Source: Candidatus Pantoea floridensis
GTDB lineage: Bacteria > Pseudomonadota > Gammaproteobacteria > Enterobacterales > Enterobacteriaceae
Assembly (NCBI RefSeq): GCF_900215435.1
Contig: NZ_OCMY01000001.1
Span: 3,162,001-3,226,000 of the forward strand
DNA: 64,000 nucleotides
Direction: 5' to 3'
Shown here: in pieces, positions 11,428 to 20,882 of the stretch
How positions within the stretch are numbered: the first letter of the stretch is position 1
Layout: every line of letters starts with the position of its first letter
Position numbers and translations under genes: made by a program
The notes under the pieces: generated by a model
Databases searched by the model: none
Told to the model about the DNA's origin: nothing
Seen by the model: only the letters and a program-made list of their open reading frames with translations

Positions 11428-12042
11428 ATGAAAGTTGTTCGTCACGCACTGCTGGTTAGCAGCATGGTTCTGGCTGGCTGCGCCAGTTCGGGTTCTTCTA
11501 CCAGCGCGAGCGAAAGCCATTGGTACAATCCACTCAGCTATCACTGGTCTGCGCTAAATCCATTGGGCTGGTTTGGCGGATCGCTTGAGGTGACCGAACA
11601 AGGCGTGGCGGGCCTGACAAGCACCACGGCGATGTCGGAGGAGGCCATCAATAAAGCGCTAAACGGCGATTATAAACTGCGTCAGGGCATGCGCACGCAG
11701 AATGGTCAGGTGGTCGATTTCTGGCAGGCGCTGGATGGCGACAACGTCAAATTGGTGATTAACGGCACTACCAGCGTTGAGCGTATTGAAGTGCAGGATG
11801 CCGATGCTAAAGCGGCAGACGGCAGCAAGATTGGCGACCTGTTCAGTGAAAAATTCAGCAAAGCGTTTAATAACTGCAAAATGGCTTCGGGTTTGGATGC
11901 GCATGATGTTGAATGCCGAGCACCGGGCAGCCAGCATATTTTCTTTGTCTACAGCGGTGAATGGCATGGGCCTGAAGGTTTGATGCCATCTGACGACACC
12001 CTAAAAAGCTGGAAAATCAGTAAGATCGTCTGGCAGCGTTAA
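11428..12042 (+). CDS. yfeY: YfeY, DUF1131 envelope-stress lipoprotein
   Basis: This 204-residue lipoprotein is the YfeY/DUF1131 type. The signal peptide MKVVRHALLVSSMVLAGCAS ends in a clear lipobox (LAGC, lipidated Cys at residue 18); Ser follows at +2, which favours the outer membrane. The start at 11428 has AAGGAG seven bases upstream; an ATG 16 codons earlier does not fit a signal peptide. Its biochemical function is unknown. It sits between yfeZ and yfeX as in E. coli. Confidence 0.9.
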   Translation: MKVVRHALLVSSMVLAGCASSGSSTSASESHWYNPLSYHWSALNPLGWFGGSLEVTEQGVAGLTSTTAMSEEAINKALNGDYKLRQGMRTQNGQVVDFWQALDGDNVKLVINGTTSVERIEVQDADAKAADGSKIGDLFSEKFSKAFNNCKMASGLDAHDVECRAPGSQHIFFVYSGEWHGPEGLMPSDDTLKSWKISKIVWQR

Positions 12043-12140
12043 TCGATTAAAAGTTGCGTAAACGCACACTGAGTGCGCGGCTTTCCGGTATGATACGGGC
12101 GAAAAAATACCGTCTAACCTTCATGCCGGAGAGCACATTC

Positions 12141-13037
12141 ATGTCTCAGTTTCAGAGCGGTATCCTGCTGGAACACCGCCGATTCGCCATTTGGCTCGAA
12201 GCCCGCGTTACGGGCGATCTTGATGCGCTACGTCAGGGCAGCAAATCCTTCTTAAAGCAGCTCAATGCGCTGCAATCCCAATTCAGTCAGGCCGGATTAG
12301 GCGCGGTGATCGCTTTTGGTGATGCGCTGTGGCGCGATCTACAGGGCAGCGCCTCCGCGCCAGAGCTCAAACCTTTCGCGCCGTTGGGTAAAGGTATTGC
12401 GCCTGCGACCCAACGCGATGTGCTGATCCACATTCAATCACAGCGGCATGATGTGAATTTCGCGCTGGCGCAGGCTGCCATCGGCGCCTTTGCGGATGCC
12501 GTTAATATTGAAGAAGAGACGCACGGTTTCCGTTGGATAGAAGATCGTGACCTTTCCGGCTTTGTTGACGGCACGGAAAACCCACAGGGCGAGGCGCGCC
12601 AACAGGTGGCGATTATTGGTGAAGGTCCGGATGCTGGCGGCAGCTATGTGTTTACTCAGCGCTGGGAGCACAATCTCCAGCTGTGGAATCGTCTGGCGGT
12701 AGAAAAGCAGGAAGCGATCATTGGGCGTACTAAAGCGACCAATGAAGAGCTACCGGGCGATCAACGTCCGGAGACTTCACATCTCAGCCGTGTCGATCTG
12801 AAAGAACAGGGCAAGGGCCTGAAGATTCTGCGTCAAAGTCTGCCTTACGGCAGCGCCAGCGGTAAGCACGGCTTGTACTTCATTTCCTACTGTCATCGCC
12901 TGTATAACATTGAGCAGCAGTTGCTGAGCATGTTCGGCGAGCGCGACGGCAAAATGGATGCCATGCTGCGCTTCACTAAGCCGGTCAGCGGCAGCTACTT
13001 TTTTGCGCCGTCGCTGGCGGCGTTGCACGCGATTTGA
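12141..13037 (+). CDS. yfeX: YfeX, Dyp-type haem peroxidase
   Basis: This is a 298-residue DyP-type peroxidase (E. coli YfeX 299), a cytosolic haem enzyme linked to porphyrinogen oxidation. The family motif GxxDG is present as GFVDGTEN with the distal Asp at D143. The proximal haem ligand is H214 in [10 protein letters not shown]. The C-terminal [25 protein letters not shown] block is also typical. The ATG at 12141 has GGAG upstream. A TATGAT at 12092-12097 could be its -10. Confidence 0.94.
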   Translation: MSQFQSGILLEHRRFAIWLEARVTGDLDALRQGSKSFLKQLNALQSQFSQAGLGAVIAFGDALWRDLQGSASAPELKPFAPLGKGIAPATQRDVLIHIQSQRHDVNFALAQAAIGAFADAVNIEEETHGFRWIEDRDLSGFVDGTENPQGEARQQVAIIGEGPDAGGSYVFTQRWEHNLQLWNRLAVEKQEAIIGRTKATNEELPGDQRPETSHLSRVDLKEQGKGLKILRQSLPYGSASGKHGLYFISYCHRLYNIEQQLLSMFGERDGKMDAMLRFTKPVSGSYFFAPSLAALHAI

Positions 13038-13042
13038 TTAAG

Positions 13043-13106
13043 GTAGGGGCGCCATAAATGGCGCCCCTACGAAATCTCGCATTGTGGTGTCGCCATTTAT
13101 GGCGAC
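13043..13106. repeat. Composite dispersed repeat (two palindromes)
   Basis: The first unit (13043-13070) is a perfect 28-bp palindrome: GTAGGGGCGCCAT, AA, then its complement. After an 18-bp spacer comes a second palindrome, GTCGCCATTTATGGCGAC (13089-13106). The same pair of units, with a 16-18 bp spacer, is at 45430-45489. It lies downstream of yfeX and upstream of cysP. Confidence 0.8.
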
Positions 13107-13280
13107 CTGTTTAACCCGGTTCAATCCCATCCGCTGCATAAACTCTCCCGCCGTCTTATGCTTTTTTAAACTTTGAAATCCCTAAACGATATATAAAACC
13201 GTTACAGCTTTCTCCTGAGTTATAAATACACTGACTGCATCTAATGACATTGGCGTAATGGCCGTCTTTCAGGGTGCAGC
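13107..13280 (+). promoter_or_regulatory. cysP operon control region
   Basis: This AT-rich stretch before cysP carries TATAAA at 13221-13226 as the likely -10, with no good -35, as expected for promoters that need CysB. The GCAG/ATG context puts the start at 13281. CysB binding is inferred from the E. coli operon, as its sites are too loose to identify by eye. Confidence 0.4.
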
Positions 13281-14297
13281 ATGACACTTCCGATTTCGAA
13301 AAAATGGCTTGGCGGTATCGCGCTCTCGCTGAGTATCGCGAGTGCGGCGCAGGCGACCGAGTTGCTCAACAGTTCATATGATGTTTCACGCGAACTGTTC
13401 GTCGCCCTGAATGCGCCCTTTGAAAAGCAGTGGGACGCTGCGCATCCCAATGACAAGCTGACGATCAAGCAATCGCATGCCGGTTCTTCCAAACAGGCGC
13501 TGGCGATTCTGCAAGGTCTGCGCGCTGATGTGGTGACCTACAATCAGGTAACGGATGTGCAGGTGCTGCATGACAAAGGCCAACTGATTCCGGCTGACTG
13601 GCAACAACGTTTACCCAACAACAGCTCGCCGTTTTACTCCACCATGGCATTTCTGGTGCGTAAAGGTAACCCAAAGCAGATTCACAGCTGGGCCGATCTG
13701 GCACGCGACAACGTGAAGCTGATCTTCCCTAATCCCAAAACGTCAGGCAACGGGCGCTATACCTATCTTGCCGCGTGGGGCGCTGCCGATCAGGCAGATG
13801 GTAAAGATAAAGCCAAAACTGAAGCCTTCATGACAAAATTTTTGAAGAACGTCGAAGTGTTTGATACCGGCGGTCGTGGCGCAACGACCACCTTTGCCGA
13901 ACGCGGCTTAGGTGATGTGCTGGTAAGCTTTGAATCGGAAGTGAATAATATCCGCAATCAGTACGGCAAAGATCAGTATGAAGTGATCGTACCGGAAACG
14001 AATATTCTGGCGGAATTCCCGGTGGCGTGGGTCGACAAAAATGTCGAACACAATGGCACCGCTGACGCCGCTAAAGCCTATCTGAATTATCTCTACACGC
14101 CTGAGGCGCAGAAAATCATCACCAGCTATTACTATCGCGTAAATAACCCACAGCTGATGGCGCAGCAGAAAGACCGCTTCCCGAAGACCAACCTGTTCAA
14201 CGTCAACGATGCCTTTGGCGGCTGGGATAACGTGATGAAAGTCCATTTTGGTTCAGACGGTGAGCTGGACAAATTACTGGCAGCGGGGCGCGGATAA
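13281..14297 (+). CDS. cysP: Thiosulfate/sulfate-binding periplasmic protein CysP
   Basis: This 338-residue solute-binding protein, identical in length to E. coli CysP, delivers thiosulfate and sulfate to the CysTWA importer. It has a signal peptide ending near AAQA (residue 25). Family blocks include [20 protein letters not shown], and the [19 protein letters not shown] and [15 protein letters not shown] anion-binding loops. The stop codon overlaps the ATG of cysT (TAATG). Confidence 0.95.
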   Translation: MTLPISKKWLGGIALSLSIASAAQATELLNSSYDVSRELFVALNAPFEKQWDAAHPNDKLTIKQSHAGSSKQALAILQGLRADVVTYNQVTDVQVLHDKGQLIPADWQQRLPNNSSPFYSTMAFLVRKGNPKQIHSWADLARDNVKLIFPNPKTSGNGRYTYLAAWGAADQADGKDKAKTEAFMTKFLKNVEVFDTGGRGATTTFAERGLGDVLVSFESEVNNIRNQYGKDQYEVIVPETNILAEFPVAWVDKNVEHNGTADAAKAYLNYLYTPEAQKIITSYYYRVNNPQLMAQQKDRFPKTNLFNVNDAFGGWDNVMKVHFGSDGELDKLLAAGRG

Positions 14298-15130
14298 TGT
14301 TCGCGCTGGCGCAAAAACGAGTCTTGCCTGGCTTTGGCTTGAGCCTTGGCACCAGCCTGTTGTTCACCTGCCTGATTCTGCTGCTGCCGATCAGCGCGTT
14401 ACTGATGCAACTGTCGCAGATGACGCTGACGCAATATTGGGATGTGATTACGCATCCGCAGCTGATCGCCGCGTATAAAGTGACGATTCTGGCGGCGGGG
14501 GTGGCATCACTGTTCAATGCGGTATTTGGCATGCTGATGGCGTGGATTTTGACGCGCTATCGCTTCCCGGGCCGCACGCTGCTGGATGGCTTGATGGACC
14601 TACCGTTTGCATTGCCCACCGCAGTCGCGGGTTTGACGCTGGCGGGCCTGTTTTCGGTAAACGGCTGGTACGGTCAGTGGCTGGCGCATTTTGATATCAA
14701 AGTTTCTTACACCTGGCTCGGCATCGCCGTCGCCATGGCCTTCACCAGCATCCCATTTGTGGTGCGTACCGTGCAGCCAGTGCTGGAAGAGTTAGGACCG
14801 GAATATGAAGAAGCCGCAGAAACCCTTGGCGCTACGCGCTGGCAGAGTTTCCGGCGCGTAGTGCTGCCTGAAGTCGCACCGGCTTTACTGGCGGGTACCG
14901 CGCTGTCGTTTACCCGCAGCATTGGTGAGTTTGGTGCGGTGATCTTTATCGCCGGTAACATTGCCTGGAAAACGGAAGTGACGTCGTTGATGATTTTTGT
15001 CCGCCTGCAGGAGTTCGATTACCCGGCAGCGAGCGCGATTGCTTCAGTGATTATGGCGGCTTCTTTGCTGCTGCTGTTTGCGATCAACACCCTGCAGAGC
15101 CGCTTTGGCCGTCGCTTAGGAGGCCACTGA
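14297..15130 (+). CDS. cysT: Sulfate/thiosulfate ABC transporter permease CysT
   Basis: This 277-residue inner-membrane permease forms a heterodimer with CysW. About six membrane spans are visible. The cytoplasmic EAA loop is EEAAETLGATRWQSFRRVVLPEVAPALL (about residues 172-199), which docks on CysA. It overlaps cysP by one base and cysW by one base, so the operon is translationally coupled. Confidence 0.95.
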   Translation: MFALAQKRVLPGFGLSLGTSLLFTCLILLLPISALLMQLSQMTLTQYWDVITHPQLIAAYKVTILAAGVASLFNAVFGMLMAWILTRYRFPGRTLLDGLMDLPFALPTAVAGLTLAGLFSVNGWYGQWLAHFDIKVSYTWLGIAVAMAFTSIPFVVRTVQPVLEELGPEYEEAAETLGATRWQSFRRVVLPEVAPALLAGTALSFTRSIGEFGAVIFIAGNIAWKTEVTSLMIFVRLQEFDYPAASAIASVIMAASLLLLFAINTLQSRFGRRLGGH

Positions 15131-16002
15131 TGGCGGAGATTTCACACCTCAATCACGCCGATCGCCAGCCCATTAACTGGGGCAAGTGGCTGCTGATTGG
15201 CATCGGCGCGCTGGTTTCCCTGCTGCTGCTGGTGGTGCCGATGGTGTCCATCTTTTGGGAGGCGCTTAATCAGGGCTTAGTGGCTTCACTGACTAACCTG
15301 AAAGATGGCGACATGCTGCACGCCATCTGGCTGACCCTCTTAGTGGCGCTGATTACCGTGCCGGTGAATATGGTGTTCGGTACGCTGCTGGCGTGGCTGG
15401 TGACGCGTTTTACCTTTCCGGGTCGCCAACTGCTGCTGACGCTTTTTGATATCCCCTTTGCCGTGTCGCCGGTGGTTGCTGGCTTGATGTATCTGCTGTT
15501 CTGGGGCGTTAACGGCCCGGCAGGTGGCTGGCTAGATGCACACAATATCCAGATTATGTTCTCCTGGCCCGGCATGGTGCTGGCTACCATCTTCGTTACC
15601 TGCCCGTTTGTGGTGCGCGAATTGGTGCCGGTGATGCTCAGCCAGGGTAGCCACGAAGACGAGGCGGCGGTGCTGCTTGGCGCATCCGGCTGGCAGATGT
15701 TCCGCCGCGTGACGCTGCCGAACATCCGCTGGGCACTGATGTACGGCGTGGTGCTGACTAACGCACGTGCGATTGGTGAGTTTGGTGCGGTCTCGGTGGT
15801 TTCGGGATCGATACGCGGCGAAACCTATACCTTGCCGCTTCAGGTTGAATTACTGCATCAGGATTACAACACCGTGGGCGCCTTTACCGCCGCCGCGCTG
15901 CTGACCCTGATGGCAATTGTGACGCTGTTTCTGAAAAGCGTGGTGCAGTGGCGATTAGAGCATCAGCAGAAGCGCCTACAGGAGGAAAATCATGAGCATT
16001 GA
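15130..16002 (+). CDS. cysW: Sulfate/thiosulfate ABC transporter permease CysW
   Basis: This 290-residue permease (E. coli 291) pairs with CysT. The EAA loop is [29 protein letters not shown], and about six hydrophobic spans can be counted. Its last 11 bases overlap the start of cysA. The C-terminus is charged and cytoplasmic ([15 protein letters not shown]). Confidence 0.95.
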   Translation: MAEISHLNHADRQPINWGKWLLIGIGALVSLLLLVVPMVSIFWEALNQGLVASLTNLKDGDMLHAIWLTLLVALITVPVNMVFGTLLAWLVTRFTFPGRQLLLTLFDIPFAVSPVVAGLMYLLFWGVNGPAGGWLDAHNIQIMFSWPGMVLATIFVTCPFVVRELVPVMLSQGSHEDEAAVLLGASGWQMFRRVTLPNIRWALMYGVVLTNARAIGEFGAVSVVSGSIRGETYTLPLQVELLHQDYNTVGAFTAAALLTLMAIVTLFLKSVVQWRLEHQQKRLQEENHEH

Positions 16003-17080
16003 GATTAAACAAATTAACAAAGCGTTTGACCGCACGTCGGTACTGAACGACATCTCTCTGGATATTCCTTCCGGCAAGATGGTGGCGCTGCTGGGACCGT
16101 CCGGTTCCGGGAAAACCACGCTGCTGCGCATTATCGCCGGGCTGGAACATCAGAACAGCGGCCAGATCCATTTTAATGGCAAAGACGTGAGCCGCATCCA
16201 TGCGCGCGATCGCCAGGTCGGCTTCGTCTTCCAGCATTACGCGCTGTTCCGTCACATGACGGTATTCGACAACATTGCTTTTGGTTTGACCGTACTGCCG
16301 CGCCGTGAACGGCCGAATGCGGCAGAGATCAAAAAGCGCGTAACGCGTCTGCTGGAGATGGTGCAGCTGGGCCATCTGGCAAATCGTTTCCCGGCACAGC
16401 TTTCGGGCGGCCAAAAGCAGCGTGTCGCACTGGCACGTGCGCTGGCGGTCGAGCCGCAAATTCTGCTGCTGGATGAACCGTTTGGTGCGCTGGATGCGCA
16501 GGTGCGTAAAGAGCTGCGCCGTTGGCTGCGTCAGCTGCACGAAGAGTTGAAGTTTACCAGCGTGTTCGTCACCCACGATCAGGAAGAGGCGATGGAAGTG
16601 GCCGACACCGTGGTGGTGATGAGCCAGGGCAATATCGAACAGGTGGGTACGCCTGACGACGTGTGGCGCGATCCGGCTACTCGCTTTGTGCTGGAATTTC
16701 TCGGTGAAGTGAACCGCTTTAATGGTGAAGTGCACGGCTCGCAGTTCCACGTTGCCGCACATCGCTGGCCGCTGGGCTATACACCTGCTCATCAGGGCGA
16801 AGTCGAGCTGTTCCTGCGTCCATGGGAAATTGATATTTCACGCCAGAGCAGCCTGGAAACACCGCTGCCGGTGCAGGTGCTGGAAATTAGCCCGCGCGGC
16901 CACTTCTGGCAGCTGGTAGTGCAGCCAAGTGGCTGGCAGGGCGACGTCTTCTCCGTGGTGTTCGATGGCGATCATACTGCGCCGATTCGCGGTGAACGCT
17001 TGTTTGTCGGCCTGCAACAGGCCCGCATCTATCATGGCACTACGCCGCTAAGCCCGGTTGCCTTTGCCGAGAGCGCCTGA
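15992..17080 (+). CDS. cysA: Sulfate/thiosulfate ABC transporter ATP-binding protein CysA
   Basis: This 362-residue ATPase (E. coli 365) powers sulfate and thiosulfate uptake. The Walker A (GPSGSGKTT), signature (LSGGQKQR), Walker B (LLLDEP) and switch His (VTHD) motifs are all intact in the first 230 residues. The remaining 130 form the regulatory TOBE-like domain. The ribosome site AGGAGG lies inside the cysW end. Confidence 0.96.
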   Translation: MSIEIKQINKAFDRTSVLNDISLDIPSGKMVALLGPSGSGKTTLLRIIAGLEHQNSGQIHFNGKDVSRIHARDRQVGFVFQHYALFRHMTVFDNIAFGLTVLPRRERPNAAEIKKRVTRLLEMVQLGHLANRFPAQLSGGQKQRVALARALAVEPQILLLDEPFGALDAQVRKELRRWLRQLHEELKFTSVFVTHDQEEAMEVADTVVVMSQGNIEQVGTPDDVWRDPATRFVLEFLGEVNRFNGEVHGSQFHVAAHRWPLGYTPAHQGEVELFLRPWEIDISRQSSLETPLPVQVLEISPRGHFWQLVVQPSGWQGDVFSVVFDGDHTAPIRGERLFVGLQQARIYHGTTPLSPVAFAESA

Positions 17081-17095
17081 TATTTTTGACACTCC

Positions 17096-17120
17096 TTCGG
17101 GCGGGACTTTCCCGCCCGAA
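17096..17120 (+). terminator. Hairpin between cysA and cysM
   Basis: TTCGGGCGGGA-CTT-TCCCGCCCGAA is a perfect 11-bp stem followed by TTATTT. It can end the cysPTWA transcript or reduce read-through into cysM, 31 bp further on. Confidence 0.75.
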
Positions 17121-17151
17121 TTATTTGCCTCTCTTTCGTCTGGAATCAAAC

Positions 17152-18033
17152 GTGACCACACTGGAAAATACCATCGGCAATACGCCGTTGATTAAGTTGC
17201 AGCGCCTGACGCCTGACAACGGCAGCGAAATCTGGCTAAAGCTGGAAGGCAACAATCCAGCCGGCTCGGTGAAAGATCGTGCGGCCTGGTCGATGATTCA
17301 TCAGGCGGAGCTGCGCGGTGAGATTAAACCGGGTGATACCTTAATCGAAGCGACCAGCGGTAACACGGGCATTGCGCTGGCGATGATTGCGGCGATGAAA
17401 GGCTACAAGCTGCGTTTGCTGATGCCCGATAACATGAGCCAGGAACGTCAGGATGCGATGCGCGCCTACGGTGCTGAATTGCTGCTGGTGACGCGTGAGC
17501 AGGGCATGGAAGGGGCGCGGGATCTGGCACAGGCGATGGCCGATCGCGGTGAGGGTCGCGTGCTGGATCAGTTCAACAATCCCGATAATCCGCTAGGACA
17601 CTATCTCACCACCGGCCCGGAAATCTGGCAGCAAACTCATGGGCGCATGACGCATTTTGTCTCCAGCATGGGCACTACCGGCACGATTACCGGCGTGGGA
17701 CGTTACCTTAAAGAGTTTGCGCCGACGGTGCAGGTGATTGGCCTGCAGCCGCAAGAGGGCAGTAGCATTCCCGGTATTCGTCGCTGGCCTGAAGCTTATC
17801 TGCCCGGTATCTTTCGTCCGGAACTGGTGGATCAGGTGATTGATATGGCGCAGCGTGAAGCCGAAGAGACAATGCGAGCGCTGGCTCAGCGTGAAGGTAT
17901 TTTTTGTGGCGTCAGTTCTGGCGGTGCGGTAGCTGGCGCATTGCGTATTGCTGCGGCTCAACCTGGCAGCGTGGTGGTCGCGATTGTGTGCGATCGCGGC
18001 GATCGCTATCTCTCCACTGGCGTTTTCCACTGA
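17152..18033 (+). CDS. cysM: Cysteine synthase B (O-acetylserine sulfhydrylase B)
   Basis: This 293-residue PLP enzyme makes cysteine from O-acetylserine; the B isozyme also takes thiosulfate to form S-sulfocysteine. The PLP lysine is in NNPAGSVKDRAAW, the substrate loop is [10 protein letters not shown], and the phosphate loop is SSMGTTGTITGV. The start is GTG at 17152 (VTTLENTIGNTPL) with GGA upstream, the family position. It is about 10 residues shorter at the C-terminus than E. coli CysM (303). It follows cysPTWA as in E. coli. Confidence 0.95.
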   Translation: MTTLENTIGNTPLIKLQRLTPDNGSEIWLKLEGNNPAGSVKDRAAWSMIHQAELRGEIKPGDTLIEATSGNTGIALAMIAAMKGYKLRLLMPDNMSQERQDAMRAYGAELLLVTREQGMEGARDLAQAMADRGEGRVLDQFNNPDNPLGHYLTTGPEIWQQTHGRMTHFVSSMGTTGTITGVGRYLKEFAPTVQVIGLQPQEGSSIPGIRRWPEAYLPGIFRPELVDQVIDMAQREAEETMRALAQREGIFCGVSSGGAVAGALRIAAAQPGSVVVAIVCDRGDRYLSTGVFH

Positions 18034-18070
18034 GTCATTATTCCCGCATTTTATCTGGTCTGTGCCTACC

Positions 18071-18155
18071 GTAATGGTGCGCACAGGCCATTCTTGTCTA
18101 TAGTCTCCGTAATAATCGTCTGTAAGGATCGCGTAAAACCGGCTGCGTTCGTAAT
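18071..18155 (+). promoter_or_regulatory. Cluster of GTAA half-sites before the Cpx-like pair
   Basis: Five GTAA(A/T/G) words lie on one strand at 18071, 18109, 18122, 18133 and 18151. The 18122/18133 pair reads GTAAG-N6-GTAAA, close to the CpxR box GTAAA-N5-GTAAA. A TATAGT -10 candidate is at 18099-18104. Autoregulation is inferred. Confidence 0.35.
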
Positions 18156-18198
18156 GAACTCAGGACAAAATAGCGGCAATTTTGTACGAGAGATAAAG

Positions 18199-18879
18199 AT
18201 GAAAATTCTGCTTGTTGATGATGATGTAGAACTCGGCACCATGTTGAGCCAATACCTGATTGCGGAAGGTTTTGAAACACAACTGGTTTTAACCGGTCAC
18301 GCTGGCGTGGAAGGTGCGTTATCCGGCAACTATACCGCGATGATTCTCGACATCATGCTGCCCGATATGAGCGGCATTGATGTGCTGCGGCAGGTGCGTC
18401 AGAACAGCCGCTTACCGGTGATTATGTTGACAGCTAAAGGAGACAACATCGATCGCGTGATTGGTCTCGAAATGGGCGCAGACGATTACATGCCAAAACC
18501 GTGCTATCCGCGTGAACTGGTGGCTCGTTTGCGCGCGGTACTGCGCCGCTTTGAAGATCAGGCTCCGGTGCCCGATAAGAAAGAGCTGCTGCGCTGGGGT
18601 GATTTGAGCCTCAATCCGGCTACGCGGATTACTGAATGGCAGGGCAAAGCGTTTGATCTCACCGCATCCGAGTTTAATTTGCTGGATCTGTTGCTGCGTG
18701 CGCCGGATCGCGTGGTATCGAAAGATGAGCTATCGGAAAAAGGCCTTGGTCGCCCACGTGAAGCGTACGATCGCAGCGTGGATGTGCATATCAGCAACAT
18801 TCGCCAAAAGCTGGCAGCGTTAACGGCTGACAGCGTCAATATTGAAACTGTGCGCAGTATTGGTTACCGCATTCGATGA
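18199..18879 (+). CDS. Cpx-like OmpR-family response regulator
   Basis: This 226-residue regulator has a receiver domain (acidic pocket VDDDVE, phospho-acceptor D51 in LDIMLPD, switch Thr in MLTAKG, K100 in YMPKPCY) and an OmpR winged-helix domain at about 130-226. It most resembles CpxR (PKP-x-x-REL, FDLTASEFNLL, DRSVDVHISNIRQKL). It is not clearly CpxR itself; it sits between cysM and crr, where E. coli has pdxK. Its last bases overlap the kinase start (ATGA). The start at 18199 has GAGA upstream. Confidence 0.85.
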   Translation: MKILLVDDDVELGTMLSQYLIAEGFETQLVLTGHAGVEGALSGNYTAMILDIMLPDMSGIDVLRQVRQNSRLPVIMLTAKGDNIDRVIGLEMGADDYMPKPCYPRELVARLRAVLRRFEDQAPVPDKKELLRWGDLSLNPATRITEWQGKAFDLTASEFNLLDLLLRAPDRVVSKDELSEKGLGRPREAYDRSVDVHISNIRQKLAALTADSVNIETVRSIGYRIR

Positions 18880-20237
18880 AACACAGCTACCGCGGCCGCA
18901 TGTTCTGGAAGATTTTGCTGGGCTTCTGGATTGTGTTTGTCATTATCAGCCAGCTGCTGTGGCTTGGCTTTACGTTATCGGGTAATCGCCATGAGCCACC
19001 GGAGATCGTCGCTATTCGACGCATCGTTAATCTGCAAATGGCATCGGCGGTTTCGGTACTGGAACGCGGTGGCTTAAGTTCGCTGGACGATATGATGGCG
19101 GATTGGGAACCTAACGATCGTCAATTTTTCTCCGTTATTCAGCACGATAAACCCGTCGCGATGCCAGGCAATGCGCCGCCTGAAACCTTTAGTGCCCCGT
19201 TTCATGGACCTTTCCCTGACGTGATTGTGCGTTGGGTGAAAGGGCAGGATGGCAAGCAGTACGAACTGCGCTATGACGTGAAGGGGCTGCGCGAAGACAG
19301 TTCGATGGGCGGTGGCCGCCCGCGACGTATCCTCAATATCCCGGAGCCGATGTTTACCTTTGCCGGTGCGCTGGGATTACTGTTCAGCCTGCTGCTGGCA
19401 TGGAACCTGACACGCCCTATGCGTCAGCTGCGCGAGGGCTTTGCGCGCGTGTCCAGCGGTGACCTGTCGGTGCGCCTCTATCCGGTGATGCGTAAGCGCC
19501 ATGACGAGCTCTCAAATGTTGCACAAGATTTCGATGCGATGGTCGAGCGGCTTGATACGTTGGTGAAAGCGCGTGAAGAGCTGCTGCACGATATTTCGCA
19601 CGAGCTGCGCTCACCGTTGGCGCGTCTACAGCTGGCGACCGGCCTTGCGCGTCAAACGCCAGCCTCGGTGGAATCCTCGCTCAACCGCATTGATGAAGAA
19701 GCGCGCCGTCTGGATAAGATGATTGGCGAGCTGTTGACGCTGTCGCGAGCCGAACATGAGAGCATGCCGGGCGAGCAATATTTCGACCTCACCGGCCTGT
19801 TGCACGCGGTGGTCACCGACGTTCGCTATGAGGCTCAGATCCCCGGTGTGAAAGTTGATTTCCAGGTTGATGAAAATGCGGATTATACCGTGCACGGTAA
19901 TGCCGAGCTGATTCGGCGTGGCGTAGAAAACGTGCTGCGCAATGCGCTGCGTTTTTCGCATAAAGGGCAGCATATCAACGTGAGTTTACAGGCGGAAAAT
20001 CAGTGGCTGGCGATCAGCGTGCGCGATCAGGGGCCCGGAGTGGATGATGAGAAGCTGTCGAGCATCTTTGATCCCTTTGTGCGCGTGAATTCGCCCTTGA
20101 TGGGCAAAGGTTACGGTTTAGGGCTGTCGATTGTTCGGAAAGTGATTCTGGCACATCACGGTGAAGTTAAGGCGGTCAATCGCCCGGAAGGGGGATTGGA
20201 GTTGACGTTAAGGCTGCCGCGCTGGAAGCAGCAGTGA
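18876..20237 (+). CDS. Cpx-like sensor histidine kinase
   Basis: This 453-residue membrane kinase is the partner of the upstream regulator. Membrane spans lie at about residues 9-30 and 161-178, enclosing a periplasmic sensor of about 130 residues unlike a plain PAS domain. HAMP follows (NLTRPMRQLREGF), then the H-box HDISHELRSPLARLQLA and an ATPase domain with N box (ENVLRNALRFS), G1 (RDQGPGVDD) and G2 (GKGYGLGLSIV). Its signal is unknown. The organisation and sequence resemble CpxA. Confidence 0.87.
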   Translation: MKHSYRGRMFWKILLGFWIVFVIISQLLWLGFTLSGNRHEPPEIVAIRRIVNLQMASAVSVLERGGLSSLDDMMADWEPNDRQFFSVIQHDKPVAMPGNAPPETFSAPFHGPFPDVIVRWVKGQDGKQYELRYDVKGLREDSSMGGGRPRRILNIPEPMFTFAGALGLLFSLLLAWNLTRPMRQLREGFARVSSGDLSVRLYPVMRKRHDELSNVAQDFDAMVERLDTLVKAREELLHDISHELRSPLARLQLATGLARQTPASVESSLNRIDEEARRLDKMIGELLTLSRAEHESMPGEQYFDLTGLLHAVVTDVRYEAQIPGVKVDFQVDENADYTVHGNAELIRRGVENVLRNALRFSHKGQHINVSLQAENQWLAISVRDQGPGVDDEKLSSIFDPFVRVNSPLMGKGYGLGLSIVRKVILAHHGEVKAVNRPEGGLELTLRLPRWKQQ

Positions 20238-20288
20238 TTTCGTCTGGTATTAGCGAACGCATTGCATTGTTGCGGCTGTAAAACAAAA

Positions 20289-20316
20289 ACGGCACCCAGT
20301 GGGTGCCGTTTTTTTA
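20289..20316. terminator. Bidirectional terminator, Cpx-like kinase / crr
   Basis: ACGGCACCC-AGT-GGGTGCCGT has a T-run on the plus side and an A-rich tract on the other, between two convergent genes. Confidence 0.9.
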
Positions 20317-20337
20317 TTATCGCGAATTAGCCGAAGC

Positions 20338-20841
20338 TTACTTCTTGATGCGGATAACCGGCGTCTCGCCTACCGTTACCTGACCGGAGAGTTTGATGAG
20401 CTCTTTAATTTCGTCCATATTCGAGATCACAACCGGCGTCAGCGTCGATTTCGCTTTCTCTTCCAGCAGTGCCAGATCAAACTCGATCACCACGTCGCCT
20501 TTCTTGACCTTCTGGCCTTCTTCAGCGATGCGTTTGAAACCTTCACCTTTAAGCTCAACCGTGTCGATACCGAAGTGAACGAACAGCTCGATACCATTAT
20601 CAGACTCGATTGAAAATGCGTGGTTAGTTTCGAAAATCTTGCCGATAGTACCATCAACCGGAGCAACCATTTTGTTACCGGTTGGTTTGATTGCGATACC
20701 GTCACCCACGATTTTCTCAGCGAATACCACATCAGGTACGTCTTCGATATTTACGATTTCGCCTGACAGAGGCGCAACGATATCAATAGTGCCTGACGCG
20801 CTCTCTGATTTTTCGCCAAAAAGTTTAGAAAACAAACCCAT
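20338..20841 (-). CDS. crr: PTS glucose-specific enzyme IIA (IIA-Glc)
   Basis: This 167-residue cytosolic phosphocarrier (E. coli 169) passes phosphate from HPr to IIB-Glc. In enterobacteria it also controls adenylate cyclase and excludes inducers. The phosphorylated histidine is H89 in [10 protein letters not shown], and the paired active-site histidine is H74 in ETNHAFSIE. It follows ptsI by 41 bp in the ptsHI-crr operon. Confidence 0.97.
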   Translation of the reverse strand: MGLFSKLFGEKSESASGTIDIVAPLSGEIVNIEDVPDVVFAEKIVGDGIAIKPTGNKMVAPVDGTIGKIFETNHAFSIESDNGIELFVHFGIDTVELKGEGFKRIAEEGQKVKKGDVVIEFDLALLEEKAKSTLTPVVISNMDEIKELIKLSGQVTVGETPVIRIKK

Positions 20842-20882
20842 GATCTTCTCCTAAGCAGTAATTTGAGGCTAGCGTCCGTGGA

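Noticed and set aside
13281..14297. Sulfate-binding protein Sbp as an alternative for cysP
   Set aside because: Length, the YDVSRELF start and the cysTWA operon position fit CysP better.
15884..16792. 302-codon minus-strand frame opposite cysA
   Set aside because: It lies opposite an intact ABC ATPase and shows no recognisable content.
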